Below, piece after piece: positions 31,458 through 42,196 of a DNA stretch of 64,000 nt. The stretch is from Pseudomonadota bacterium. Its GTDB lineage: Bacteria > Desulfobacterota > Desulfovibrionia > Desulfovibrionales > Desulfovibrionaceae. The DNA lies in contig JAEWCY010000036.1 in the NCBI GenBank assembly GCA_023390395.1, positions 36,215 to 100,214 of the forward strand. The letters run 5' to 3'. Made by a program: the position numbers and the translations under genes. The notes beneath the pieces were generated by a model. That model had not been told where the DNA came from and did not search any database. It saw only the letters and a list, made by a program, of their open reading frames with translations. Position 1 is the first letter of the stretch. Every line of letters begins with the position of its first letter.

Positions 31458-33083
31458 CTATGCGTAGGTCCGGTCGTGGACGTTGCTGGCCAGCTTGCCG
31501 GCCTGCATGGCCTTGACGACGTCGACCACAGCCGCCACCACGCCTTCCACGTCCGCGGCCGTGTTGCAGAAGGTCGGGGAGACGCGCACCAGTTCGTGGC
31601 CCTTCACCTTGAGGTTGGCGATGGCGAACTTGTGCTTGTCGTAGACGTGCTTCATGACGTCGCCGGCGGCCATGCCCTCGGGCACCTTGAAGAGGAACAC
31701 CGAGCTGCGCAGGGCGTCGTTGGTCGTCGGCGTGGCGATCCACCGGTGGGCCGTCTTCTCGGTGAACTCCGGAAACACCTTGGGCAGGTGCTTGTAGAGC
31801 GCCTGCTTGACCAGGCCGCCCAGGGCGTGGATGCGGGCCTCGATCTTCGCCGGGGTCACGCCGGGATGGAACCGGCCGGTGTGGAAGAGCGCCGCCATCC
31901 AGGCGGCCACCAGCGTGGCGTCGTTTTGCTGGCCCAGGTAGGAGAAGCGCTTGGCGTTGGGGTCGATCTTGCCGGATTCGGCCGGAAAGCCGTAGTCGGC
32001 CGGGGTGTTGATGTGCTCGTCGTAGCCCCAGATGCTCGGCGTGAACTTCTCGGCCGCGCCGGTGCGGTTGTTCATGTAGAGGATGCCGACCATCTTGGGG
32101 CCGCAGGGCCACTTGTGAAAGCTCCCGGAGATGCTGTCCACGCCCACCTCGTCCAGGCGCAGGTCCAGCACGCCGAAGGTTTGCGCGCTGTCGGCGTGGA
32201 TGTAGACGTCCTTGTTGATGGCGCGCAGCTCGTCCACGATGCGCTTCATGGGCAACAGCATGCCGCATTCGTTGGACTGCCAGGACAGGGTGACGATCTT
32301 GGTGTTTTTGTCCACCACCTGGCGCAGGGCGTCGAGGATGTCGTCCGCCGAGGCCGGGTCGGACGGCATGACGCCGGCCTTGCGCTCCTCGTCCGTCACC
32401 TTCTGGGCGAACATCTTGGTGCCCACCACGCGCACCGAGTCCTTGCCCCAGCCCTGCGTGGCCTTGCGGTAGAACCAGGCGTCGTAGTTGGTGGGATGGT
32501 TGACGTCCCAGACCACGACGTTGTCCTTTTGGGGATCGAAGAACCCGGACGTCACCAGGCCGTTGTTGATGAAGTTGTTGCCCTCGGTGGAGTTGGCGAC
32601 CAGGGCCAGCAGGAAGTCGGCCGGGGTCTTGACGCCGCCCAGGCCGAACCAGTCCTTCACCGCGCCCAGGCCGTGGACCAGGCTGGCGTCGGCCAGCTCG
32701 CCCCGCATGGGAAAGGAGATGTCCTGGCCGAGGAGCTTTTGCACCAGCTCCACCATGGCCGAAACCGGCTTCATGGACGGGCACAGGTTGGCCGCGTTGA
32801 CCGAGACGCTGGTGTAGGCGTCGCGGTCGAAGTAGTGGCGCACGAGCCGGTCCCACTGGGCGTTGTCGCCGGGAGCGAGGGCATCCGGCGCGAACTGTCT
32901 TCCGTCCTTGCGCCACTGCTCGATGGCGGCCGTGATGCGTTCCAGGGCCGATCCCGTCTCCGCCTGGGGCGGCGTCTTTTTCGCCTCGGCCGTGACGGTG
33001 GTGAAGGCGATGCCGGGCAGCATGGCCGCCCCGCCCGCGCCCAGGGCGACGCCGATGAACTTGCGACGCGTGAACTGGCTCAT
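31458..33083 (-). CDS. Tat-exported class V PLP aminotransferase (isopenicillin-N epimerase-like)
   Basis: 541 residues. The N-terminus carries a twin-arginine signal (TRRKFIGVALGAGGAAMLPGIAF), so the folded PLP enzyme is predicted in the periplasm. The body is fold-type I class V, with SWQSNECGMLLPM, HADSAQTFGVLDL and the PLP Lys in GSFHKWPCGPK. Relatives include cysteine desulfurase-like and isopenicillin-N epimerase-like enzymes. AAGGAGAAAC precedes the ATG at 33083. It stands alone, divergent from the aminopeptidase. The substrate is unknown, and exported PLP enzymes are uncommon. Confidence 0.85.
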   Translation of the reverse strand: MSQFTRRKFIGVALGAGGAAMLPGIAFTTVTAEAKKTPPQAETGSALERITAAIEQWRKDGRQFAPDALAPGDNAQWDRLVRHYFDRDAYTSVSVNAANLCPSMKPVSAMVELVQKLLGQDISFPMRGELADASLVHGLGAVKDWFGLGGVKTPADFLLALVANSTEGNNFINNGLVTSGFFDPQKDNVVVWDVNHPTNYDAWFYRKATQGWGKDSVRVVGTKMFAQKVTDEERKAGVMPSDPASADDILDALRQVVDKNTKIVTLSWQSNECGMLLPMKRIVDELRAINKDVYIHADSAQTFGVLDLRLDEVGVDSISGSFHKWPCGPKMVGILYMNNRTGAAEKFTPSIWGYDEHINTPADYGFPAESGKIDPNAKRFSYLGQQNDATLVAAWMAALFHTGRFHPGVTPAKIEARIHALGGLVKQALYKHLPKVFPEFTEKTAHRWIATPTTNDALRSSVFLFKVPEGMAAGDVMKHVYDKHKFAIANLKVKGHELVRVSPTFCNTAADVEGVVAAVVDVVKAMQAGKLASNVHDRTYA

Positions 33084-33433
33084 GGACTCGTTTCTCCTTG
33101 ATGTTGCGAACGTGCCGCGTTTGAGGACGACAGCAGGCGAATGCGACATGCGCCCAGAAGGGCGCTCCATCATCGAGAACACTGTCCATTGCATAGCCGC
33201 TTGGGCGGGCAGCGGCAAGGGATTCGCCGCAACCGCGCGGAATTGGGCGGCAAAGACACCATAGTCCGCCGCTTTCGCCACAAAATGTTGCAGAACCCCC
33301 TGCGCGCCGGACCGGCCCCACCAGGGGGAACGCCCCGCCTCCTCCGGAAAAGTGGCCGCCGCAAGGGGGTTCCCTCCGTCGGCCGAGATGCTTATGATCC
33401 CCTCTTGCCACCCCATGGAGGAACGTGCCCATC
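33084..33433. promoter_or_regulatory. Divergent intergenic region
   Basis: 350 bp between the leftward Tat aminotransferase and the rightward aminopeptidase. No gene is supported. Promoters of both should lie here; none was identified with confidence. Confidence 0.35.
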
Positions 33434-34891
33434 ATGACCGACGCCAATGACGCCCCCGAGACGAAGCCCGCCTTCGCCATCGAAGCCAAAAGCTGCTGGG
33501 AGGCCTACGCCTCGCCCGAGGAACGGGCGGCCATGCGCGAGCTGGCCGGCCGCTATATCGAGTTCCTGTCCGCCTGCAAGACCGAACGCGAAACCGTGCA
33601 GTACGTCCGCAAGGCCCTGACCAAGGCCGGGTTCACGGAGAGCCTCGACGGCGAGTTCGCCGGCGACGCCGTGTTCCGGGCGCTCAAGGGCAAGACCGTG
33701 TTCATCGCCCGCAAGGGCAAAAAACCCCTGCGCGAGGGCTTCCGCCTGGTCGGGGCCCACTGCGACACGCCGCGCATCGACCTCAAGCAGCGCCCGCTCT
33801 ACCAGGACTGCGGCGTGGCCCAGCTCAAGACCCACTACTACGGCGGCATCCGCAAGCACCAATGGCTGGCGCGGGCGCTCGCCCTGCACGGCGTGGTGGC
33901 CAAAAAGGACGGCACCGTGGTGCCGGTGACCATCGGCGAGGAAGCGGCCGACCCGGTCTTCGCCATCCCGGACCTGCTGCCGCACCTGGCCTACCGGCAG
34001 GTGGAGAAAAAGCTCTCCGAGGCCTTCGAGGCCGAGAAGCTCAACATCCTCGTGGGGCACAGCCCCGAGGACGCCCCCGCCGCTCCCGCCGCTGCCGAGG
34101 ACGGGGCCGAGGCCGCGGATAAGCCGAAAAACAACGGCAACGAGGCCATCAAGGCCAAGGTGCTGGCCCTGCTCAACGCCAAGTACGGCATCGAGGAGGC
34201 CGACCTCTACAGCGCCGAGCTGCAAGCCGTGCCGGCCGGCCCGGCCCGGTTCGTGGGCCTCGACGAGTCGCTCGTCGGCGGCTACGGCCAGGACGACCGG
34301 GTGTGCGTGTTCACGGCGCTTTCCGCCCTGCTCGCCGCGCCCGAGCCCGAGCACGCGCAGATCGTGCTCTTCTGGGACAAGGAGGAGATCGGCTCGGAAG
34401 GGGCGACCGGAGCCAAGTCGCGCTTTTTCGAATACTGCCTGGAGGACCTCATCGACGCCTGGGACCCGGGCGCGCGCAAGAGCCGGGTGCTTGAGGCGGG
34501 CAAGGCCGTGTCGGCCGACGTGCACGCCGCCATGGACCCGGACTACCAGGACCTGCACGAGAAGCTCAATTCCGCCATCCTCGGATTCGGCCCGGTCTTT
34601 TGCAAGTTCACCGGCCACCGGGGCAAGGTCGGGGCCAACGACGCCCATCCGGAGTACGTGGCCTGGCTGAGAAACCTCCTGGACGGCGCGGGCGTGCCCT
34701 GGCAGATGGCCGAACTCGGCCGGGTGGACCTCGGCGGCGGCGGCACGGTGGCCAAGTTCCTGGCCGTCTACGGCATGGACATCATCGACTTTGGCCCGTC
34801 CGTGCTCAGCATGCACAGCCCCTTCGAACTCACGAGCACCGCCGACGTCTACGCCGCCATGCTCGCCTACAAAGCCTTTTTGTCGAGCTGA
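33434..34891 (+). CDS. M18-family metallo-aminopeptidase
   Basis: 485 residues. Metal ligands are visible in LVGAHCDTPRID (His, Asp), ESLVGGYGQDDR (Asp), LFWDKEEIGSEGATG (catalytic Glu-Glu) and SMHSPFE near the end (His). This order is that of aspartyl aminopeptidase/M18 tetrahedral enzymes. An Ala/Glu-rich insert near residues 210-235 replaces a shorter family loop. A GTG at 33425 with GGAGG close before it is an alternative start. It acts in the cytoplasm; no signal sequence is seen. Confidence 0.88.
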   Translation: MTDANDAPETKPAFAIEAKSCWEAYASPEERAAMRELAGRYIEFLSACKTERETVQYVRKALTKAGFTESLDGEFAGDAVFRALKGKTVFIARKGKKPLREGFRLVGAHCDTPRIDLKQRPLYQDCGVAQLKTHYYGGIRKHQWLARALALHGVVAKKDGTVVPVTIGEEAADPVFAIPDLLPHLAYRQVEKKLSEAFEAEKLNILVGHSPEDAPAAPAAAEDGAEAADKPKNNGNEAIKAKVLALLNAKYGIEEADLYSAELQAVPAGPARFVGLDESLVGGYGQDDRVCVFTALSALLAAPEPEHAQIVLFWDKEEIGSEGATGAKSRFFEYCLEDLIDAWDPGARKSRVLEAGKAVSADVHAAMDPDYQDLHEKLNSAILGFGPVFCKFTGHRGKVGANDAHPEYVAWLRNLLDGAGVPWQMAELGRVDLGGGGTVAKFLAVYGMDIIDFGPSVLSMHSPFELTSTADVYAAMLAYKAFLSS

Positions 34892-34892
34892 C

Positions 34893-34940
34893 CCCTCCCC
34901 CCGTCGGGGAGGGCCAGGAGGGGATCATCCCCTCCTGGCC
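34893..34940. repeat. 48-bp hairpin element, copy 1 (before selB)
   Basis: Two hairpins in tandem: CCCTCCCC/GGGGAGGG and a longer one with 13-bp arms, GGCCAGGAGGGG-ATCAT-CCCCTCCTGGCC. An inverted copy lies after selB at 36928-36975. It overlaps the space where the aminopeptidase transcript would end. Confidence 0.75.
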
Positions 34941-34978
34941 GCCGGAGGCATCTTCACTCCCCTCCAAAAGGAGCATCC

Positions 34979-36898
<1,920 letters not shown>

Positions 36899-36927
36899 GA
36901 TACGGAGAAGAGAAGAATGCCTCTGGC

Positions 36928-36975
36928 GGCCAGGAGGGGATGATCCCCTCCTGGACCTCCCCGATGGGGGGAAGG
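36928..36975. repeat. 48-bp hairpin element, copy 2 (after selB, inverted)
   Basis: Nearly the reverse complement of 34893-34940 (three differences), with the large hairpin CCAGGAGGGGATG-ATCCCCTCCTGG at 36930-36954. The two copies bracket selB in opposite orientation. Confidence 0.75.
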
Positions 36976-37046
36976 CCGGGCGGGAAACGGGAAAAGCGGC
37001 GGGAGGCCGGGGCCTGCCGCCGCAAAAAATGTCGCGGAGCCGGCTG

Positions 37047-37160
37047 CTACCAGTCCTGGTCCTGGGGTTTGGCCTCCTGCTGGGCCTTGATGACCTTGAG
37101 GGCGATAAAGACGGCAATGAAGCCGAACAGCACGATGAGACCGGCGAAATCGAAATTCAC
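37047..37160 (-). CDS. 37-residue single-TM membrane protein
   Basis: A GTG start is preceded by AGGGGG. One hydrophobic helix (FAGLIVLFGFIAVFIALKVI) is followed by a polar tail rich in Gln and Asp, ending in Trp. It is convergent with selB and divergent from the next gene. The design matches the 37-residue protein at 1107-1220, but the sequences differ. Function unknown. Confidence 0.5.
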   Translation of the reverse strand: MNFDFAGLIVLFGFIAVFIALKVIKAQQEAKPQDQDW

Positions 37161-37219
37161 GGCGAACCCCCTGGACGGATGTATTTCGTGAAAAAAATCC
37201 TTAACCCCAAAGGCCTGTC

Positions 37220-37588
37220 ATGTCCAGATGCAAACGTGTGCGTGCGGCTTCTCCGCAACTGGCGCGGGCGGCCTGCCTGGCCATCTGTTGCCTGCTGCTT
37301 ACGGCCGCGCCGGCCCGAGCCGGCGTGGTGACCGTGGAAAACGACGCCTACAGCCTCGACGGCGGCCCGGCCGTGACCGGGGCCTGGGAGGTGGCCGAAA
37401 AGCTCGCCGTGGCCCGGGACGTCGTCGTGGTGGTGCTCGGCAAGAACTCCCGGCCGTCCACGGTCCAGACCCTGCTCCAACTGCTCGAAAACCTCCACGT
37501 GCCCACGGCCTTCACCAAAAAGGCCGACTACAAGGCCCTGCGCGAGCGCGGCGTGCTCGTCCCCACGCGCACCCCGACCCATCCTTGA
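37220..37588 (+). CDS. Secreted hypothetical protein before the cobalamin operon
   Basis: 122 residues. A Sec signal peptide (basic start, then LACLAICCLLLTAAPARA) is followed by an 85-residue domain, VVTVENDAYSLDGGPAV...VVVVVLGKNSRPSTVQTLLQLLENLHV. Its strand-helix-strand order recalls the periplasmic domain of ExbD-type proteins, without the TM anchor of ExbD. It ends just before the B12 riboswitch, so it is probably expressed separately. An accessory role in TonB-type uptake is only a guess. Confidence 0.6.
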   Translation: MSRCKRVRAASPQLARAACLAICCLLLTAAPARAGVVTVENDAYSLDGGPAVTGAWEVAEKLAVARDVVVVVLGKNSRPSTVQTLLQLLENLHVPTAFTKKADYKALRERGVLVPTRTPTHP

Positions 37589-37624
37589 CACCTCCCCGGG
37601 CCCCAGCTACTCCCCGGAAACGAC

Positions 37625-37790
37625 CTGGGCGCCCCTCGGGGCTTGATAGGGAATCCCGTGCAAATCGGGAGCGGACCCGCCGCCGTCAGTCCCCATAAGG
37701 TCGGCTTCCTCGCGCGCCACTGGGAAACCTCCCGGGAAGGCCGGAGCCGATGGGACGAGCCGGAAGACCTGCCCGGTCGCAAGGCCAACC
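37625..37790 (+). promoter_or_regulatory. Cobalamin (B12) riboswitch
   Basis: The leader contains the class signatures GGGAATCCCGTGCAAATCGGG, then GCGGACCCGCCGCCGT, and the B12 box GCCGGAAGACCTGCC (about 37760-37773). Stem-forming GC-rich arms lie between. A further GC-rich hairpin region and the cbiK ribosome binding site follow, the usual place for an expression platform. Adenosylcobalamin binding should lower expression of the cbiK-btuCDF-cbiL genes. Confidence 0.9.
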
Positions 37791-37908
37791 CGCCGGCAAC
37801 GAGGGCTTTTGCCGCCCGGGCTTCGGGAGAAGGCGCGCGGCCCGACCGTGTCGCCGCCTCGCCCCGTGTTTCCCAAGAGCCCTCCATACCCATGGAGGTT
37901 TTCCCAAC

Positions 37909-38793
37909 ATGCCGCTTTTCAAGCGCGCCATCCCCTGTTTCCTGCTGTGCCTGCTCCTGGCCGCGCCGGCCCTGGCCGGGCATGAGGCCAAAAAGGAGCC
38001 CAAGCGCGCCATCGTCGTGGCCGCCTTCGGCACCACCGTGCCCGAGGCCGCGCCGGCCATCCAGAAGATGGTGGAACGCGTCAAAGCCGCCTATCCCGGC
38101 GCGCCCGTCACGCTTTGCTACACCGCCGCCATGATCCGCCACAAGCTGGCCGGCCAGGGGCAGCAGATCCCCTCCCCGGCCGAGGCCCTGGCCGCCCTGC
38201 CCGACCAGGGCGTCACGGACGTGGCGCTATTTTCCCTGCAGACCATCCCCGGCCGCGAGTACCACGACCTGGTGCGCCTGGCCCAGGCCTTCTCCGGCCT
38301 GCCCAAGGGACTCTCCCGCGTGGACGTGAGCGCGCCGCTGCTCTTTTCCCGCGAGGACTTCCCCCGCGTGGCCAAGGCCCTTCTCGCCGCCGCGCCCAAG
38401 GAAAGAAAGCCCGCCGACGCCGTGGTCTTCGTCGGCCACGGCACGGACCACCCGTCGGACATGGCCTACCCCGCCCTGCAATACGAGTTGTGGCGCGCGG
38501 ACAAAAGCGCCTTTGTGGCCACGGTCGAGGGCACGCCGAGCTTCGAGGACGTCGTGGCCGAACTCAAGGCGCGCGGGATCAAAAAGGCTTTCCTGATGCC
38601 GCTTTTCGCCGTGGCCGGCGACCATGCCCGAAACGACATGGCCGGCAAGGAGGACGACTCCCTGGCCTCGACGCTCAAAAAGGCCGGCATCGAGACCGTG
38701 CCCGTGCTGTCCGGCAACGCCGACCGCGAGGCCGTGGCCGCCGTGTGGATGGACCACCTCAAGGCGACCTACGACGCCCTGCCGGGAAAATAA
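37909..38793 (+). CDS. cbiK: Periplasmic sirohydrochlorin cobaltochelatase
   Basis: 294 residues with a Sec signal cleaved after about residue 23 (LLAAPALA). If so, the mature residues His154 (GHGTDH), Glu184 and His216 (GDHARND) match the metal-binding set I recall for Desulfovibrio vulgaris CbiK-P. His96, its haem-binding residue, is also present. It inserts cobalt into sirohydrochlorin, or binds haem, in the periplasm. GGAGG precedes the ATG. First gene after the riboswitch; its stop overlaps btuC. Confidence 0.93.
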   Translation: MPLFKRAIPCFLLCLLLAAPALAGHEAKKEPKRAIVVAAFGTTVPEAAPAIQKMVERVKAAYPGAPVTLCYTAAMIRHKLAGQGQQIPSPAEALAALPDQGVTDVALFSLQTIPGREYHDLVRLAQAFSGLPKGLSRVDVSAPLLFSREDFPRVAKALLAAAPKERKPADAVVFVGHGTDHPSDMAYPALQYELWRADKSAFVATVEGTPSFEDVVAELKARGIKKAFLMPLFAVAGDHARNDMAGKEDDSLASTLKKAGIETVPVLSGNADREAVAAVWMDHLKATYDALPGK

Positions 38794-39839
38794 TGCCCCA
38801 GGACCGTCCCGGACGCGGCGCGACGGCCGCCCTGCTTCCCGCCCTGGCCGGGCTGGCCGCCCTCGCGGCGGCCTGCCTGGCCGGGGCCTATCCGGCCTCG
38901 CCGGGCCAGGTCGCGGCCGTGCTGGCCCACGCCCTGGGACTGCCCGGGGCCGGGCCGGCCGACGACCCGGCCCTGGCCGCCGTGGTCCTCGACCTGCGCC
39001 TGTGGCGCAGCGTGCTGGCCTACGGCGTGGGCGCAGCCCTGGCCGTGGCCGGCGGGGTGTTCCAGGGCGTGCTGCGAAACCCCCTGGCCGACCCGTTCAC
39101 CCTGGGGGTGTCCGGCGGCGCGGCCTTCGGCGCGGCGCTGTCCCTGACCCTGGGCCTGGCCGCCCTGACCGGAAGCCGGCTGGCCACGCCCGTGGCCGCG
39201 CTCGCCGGCGGCGCGGCCACCCTTGCCGGCGTGCTGGCCCTGTCGCGCCTGGCCGGCGGGCTGCGTCGGGAAACGGTCGTGCTCTCCGGCATCATCGCCG
39301 CCACGTTTCTTTCGGCCCTGCTGTCCCTGGTCAAGGCCTTGAACGAAGAATCCGTGGCCGGCATCGTCTTCTGGATCATGGGCGGCTTCCAGGGCCGGGG
39401 CAAGGCGGAGCTGGCGCTCTTCCTGCCCTGCCTGGCCGTCGGCCTCGTCGTGGTGCGCCTGTTCGTCCGCGAACTGGACATCCTGCTTCTCGGCGAAACC
39501 CAGGCCCGCCAGCTCGGCGTGGCCACGGGCCGGGCCCGGCTGTGCCTGCTCGGCGCGGCGAGCCTCCTTACCGCCGGGGCCGTGGCCGTCTCCGGGGTCA
39601 TCGGCTTCGTCGGACTCATCGCCCCCCACGCCTGCCGCCGGCTTTTCGGCGCGCAGCACGGCCGGCTGCTCGTCCAGAGCGCCCTGACCGGCGGGGCGCT
39701 CCTTGTCCTGGCCGACGTGGCCGCCCGCACCATTCTGCCCGGCGGCGCGGAGCTGCCCGTGGGCGTGGTCACGGCCCTGCTCGGCGGTCCCTTCTTCGCC
39801 TTCCTGCTTTTGGCCCCGCGCGCCGGAGGCCGGGCGTGA
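38793..39839 (+). CDS. Cobalamin/iron-type ABC transporter permease
   Basis: 348-residue FecCD/BtuC-type permease with about ten TM helices. Family marks include GVFQGVLRNPLADPFTLGVSGGAAFGA and GFVGLIAPHACRR, the coupling segment for the ATPase. The start codon shares bases with the cbiK stop (TAATG), and its end overlaps the ATPase start (GTGA). Riboswitch control points to corrinoid as substrate, which makes btuC the probable name. Confidence 0.9.
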   Translation: MPQDRPGRGATAALLPALAGLAALAAACLAGAYPASPGQVAAVLAHALGLPGAGPADDPALAAVVLDLRLWRSVLAYGVGAALAVAGGVFQGVLRNPLADPFTLGVSGGAAFGAALSLTLGLAALTGSRLATPVAALAGGAATLAGVLALSRLAGGLRRETVVLSGIIAATFLSALLSLVKALNEESVAGIVFWIMGGFQGRGKAELALFLPCLAVGLVVVRLFVRELDILLLGETQARQLGVATGRARLCLLGAASLLTAGAVAVSGVIGFVGLIAPHACRRLFGAQHGRLLVQSALTGGALLVLADVAARTILPGGAELPVGVVTALLGGPFFAFLLLAPRAGGRA

Positions 39840-40669
39840 TCCGCCTGCGTGGCCTTCGCGCCGGCTACGGCCCGGCCGACGTCCTGCGCGGCATCGACCT
39901 GGACGTCGCGCCCGGCGAGATGGTGGGGCTTCTCGGCCCCAACGGCGCGGGCAAGACCACTTTGCTCCTGGCCGCGACCGGCGTGCTGGCCCCGCGCGCC
40001 GGCACGGTGCGCCTGGACGGCCGCGACGCCGCCGCCTTGACCGCCCGGGAACGCGCCCGGCTGGTCGCCTCCGTGCCCCAGCGGGCCGAAAGCGCCGGAG
40101 AGCTGCCCGTGCGCGCCCTGGTGCTCATGGGCCGCTACCCCTACCTGTCCTTCCTCGGCGGCTACGGCGAGCGCGACGAGGCCGCCGCCCGCGCGGCCAT
40201 GGCGGCCGTGGGCGTGGCCCATCTGGCGCAGCGACGCCTGGGGGAACTCTCCGGCGGCGAGTTCCAGCGCGTGCTGGCCGCCCGGGCCCTGGCCCAGGAC
40301 GCCCGGGCCATCGTGCTCGACGAGGCCTCGGCCGGCCTGGACATCGCGCGCAAGATCGAGCTCTACCGCCTGCTCGCGACGCGAAACGCCGCCGGCGCGA
40401 CCATCGTCGCCGCCCTGCACGACGTCAACCTGGCCGCCCTTTTCTGCCGGCGGCTGGTCTTCATGAAAGGCGGCCGCATCGCCGCCGACGGCCCCGTGGC
40501 CGAAGTCTTCACCAGCGAAACCCTCTCGAGGATCTATGACACCGACATCCTGGTCGTCGCCCATCCGCGCGGCGGCCTTCCCCAAGCCCTGGCCGTGGTT
40601 GGCCCTGTGCCTTGCCTTGACCGTCCTTCTCCCCTGGCCGTCCCGGGCGGCGACGACCGTCACCGATGA
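39836..40669 (+). CDS. ABC transporter ATPase (BtuD/FecE-like)
   Basis: 277 residues. Walker A GPNGAGKTT (about residue 36), signature LSGGEFQRV, Walker B AIVLDEAS and switch His in ALHDVN are all present. It starts with GTG at the permease stop. The C-terminus runs 134 bp into the binding-protein gene in another frame, and the last 40 residues have low-complexity character beyond the usual end of this family. Confidence 0.9.
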   Translation: MIRLRGLRAGYGPADVLRGIDLDVAPGEMVGLLGPNGAGKTTLLLAATGVLAPRAGTVRLDGRDAAALTARERARLVASVPQRAESAGELPVRALVLMGRYPYLSFLGGYGERDEAAARAAMAAVGVAHLAQRRLGELSGGEFQRVLAARALAQDARAIVLDEASAGLDIARKIELYRLLATRNAAGATIVAALHDVNLAALFCRRLVFMKGGRIAADGPVAEVFTSETLSRIYDTDILVVAHPRGGLPQALAVVGPVPCLDRPSPLAVPGGDDRHR

Positions 40670-41489
40670 CCTCGGCCGCGAGATCGTGTTGGAAAAACCG
40701 GCCAGGCGCGTAGTCGCGCTCTACGGCGCCTTCAATGAGATCTTGGCCGGCATGGGCCAGGCGGGCCGCATCGTGGCCCGCACAGAGGCGGACGCCGAGC
40801 CGCCGTCCATCGCCGCCCTGCCCGTGATCGGCACCCACATGCGCCCGAACCTCGAACGCGTGCTGGCGGTCAAGCCCGACCTCGTGCTCCAGATGGCCGG
40901 GCGCGGCGAAGCCGAGCAGGCCGTGGCCGAACTCACCCGCCTGGGCCTGCCCGTGGCCGTCTTCTCCGTCTCGGACTTCACCGGCCTTTTCGCCGCCATC
41001 GAACGCATCGGCACGCTTGTCGGGGCCAAGGAGGCGGCCGACAGCCTCGTGGCCAAGCTCCGGGACCGCCTGGCCGACGTGGCCGAGAAGGCCGACAAGG
41101 CCGGCGGGGACAAGCGGCCGCGCGTCTTCTTCGAGGTCCGCTCCGGGAGCCTCTTGGCCGCCGGCAAGGGCTCCATGGTCGATGCGGTCATCAAGGCCGC
41201 CGGCGGCGCAAACGCCGTGGCCACGGACAAGAAGATCGTGCGCCTTTCCGACGAGGAGCTGTTGCGCCTGGCCCCGGACGTCTGCCTGACCCAGCGCGGC
41301 CCCATGAACCCGGAGGCCAGGAGCATGGCCGAACGCCCCGAATACGCCGCCCTGCCCTGCGTCAAGGACGGCCGGGCCTATGTCGTGGACGAGGCGCTTT
41401 TTTCCCGGCCCGGCCCCGGCAGCGTCGCGGCGGTGGAGGAGCTTTCGGGGCTGCTCGCCGGCCAAAAGCCCGGGGAGACGCGGCCATGA
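40536..41489 (+). CDS. Periplasmic corrinoid-binding protein (BtuF-like)
   Basis: 317 residues. A signal peptide (WPWLALCLALTVLLPWPSRA) is followed by the class III binding-protein fold: TVTDDLGREIVLEKPARRVVAL at the start and a long central helix. It captures corrinoid for the BtuCD-like transporter. The ATG at 40536 lies within the ATPase gene, giving a 134-bp overlap. The stop overlaps the cbiL start (ATGA). Confidence 0.88.
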   Translation: MTPTSWSSPIRAAAFPKPWPWLALCLALTVLLPWPSRAATTVTDDLGREIVLEKPARRVVALYGAFNEILAGMGQAGRIVARTEADAEPPSIAALPVIGTHMRPNLERVLAVKPDLVLQMAGRGEAEQAVAELTRLGLPVAVFSVSDFTGLFAAIERIGTLVGAKEAADSLVAKLRDRLADVAEKADKAGGDKRPRVFFEVRSGSLLAAGKGSMVDAVIKAAGGANAVATDKKIVRLSDEELLRLAPDVCLTQRGPMNPEARSMAERPEYAALPCVKDGRAYVVDEALFSRPGPGSVAAVEELSGLLAGQKPGETRP

Positions 41490-42196
41490 CCCGCTACGGC
41501 ACGCTTTTCGGCCTCGGCGTCGGCCCCGGCGACCCCGAGCTTCTCACCCTCAAGGCGGCCCGGGTCCTCCGGGAGACGGCGGCGGTTTTCGCCGCCTCGT
41601 CGAGCAAGAACGACTATTCCATCGCCGAGGCCATCGTGCGGCCCCACCTGCCCGAAGGCGCGGCCGTGACCCGGCTGGCCTTTCCCATGACCCGCGACCG
41701 GGACGCCCTGACTGAAGCCTGGGAGGAAAACGCCGCGGCCATGGCCGCAGTCCTGGCCGCCGGGCGCGATGCCGCCTTCGTCACCCTGGGCGATCCCCTG
41801 CTCTACAGCACCTTCGGCTACGTGCTGCCGCTTCTGCGCGAGCGCCTGCCCGGCCTGCCCGTGGTGGTGGTGCCGGGCGTGACCTCCTTCCAGGCGGCGG
41901 CCGCGGCCACGGGCGAGGTGCTGGCCGAGTCGGGCGAGAACCTGCTGGTGGCTTCCGGCGTGGACGAGAGCGGCCGCCTGGAGCGGGCGCTTCTGGCCTC
42001 GGACAACGCCGTGATCTTAAAAGCCTACCGCAACTTCCCCAGGCTTCGCGCCCTGCTCGGCGACCTCGGCCTGGCCGGGGGCACGACCTTCGTCACCCGC
42101 CTGGGCCACCCCGGCGAGGCCGTGGAGCGCGACCTGGCCAAGGCTCCGGAAAAGCCCCACTACCTGTCGCTGTGCCTGGTCAAACGCAAGGGCTGA
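41486..42196 (+). CDS. cbiL: Precorrin-2/cobalt-factor II C20-methyltransferase
   Basis: 236 residues of the tetrapyrrole methylase fold. GVGPGDPELLTLKA at the N-terminus, LGDPLLYSTFGY and the AdoMet loop VVPGVTSFQAAAA are typical of CbiL/CobI. It methylates C20 of cobalt-sirohydrochlorin, the step after CbiK. Ending the operon, it links chelation, corrinoid uptake and ring building under one riboswitch. Confidence 0.9.
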   Translation: MTRYGTLFGLGVGPGDPELLTLKAARVLRETAAVFAASSSKNDYSIAEAIVRPHLPEGAAVTRLAFPMTRDRDALTEAWEENAAAMAAVLAAGRDAAFVTLGDPLLYSTFGYVLPLLRERLPGLPVVVVPGVTSFQAAAAATGEVLAESGENLLVASGVDESGRLERALLASDNAVILKAYRNFPRLRALLGDLGLAGGTTFVTRLGHPGEAVERDLAKAPEKPHYLSLCLVKRKG

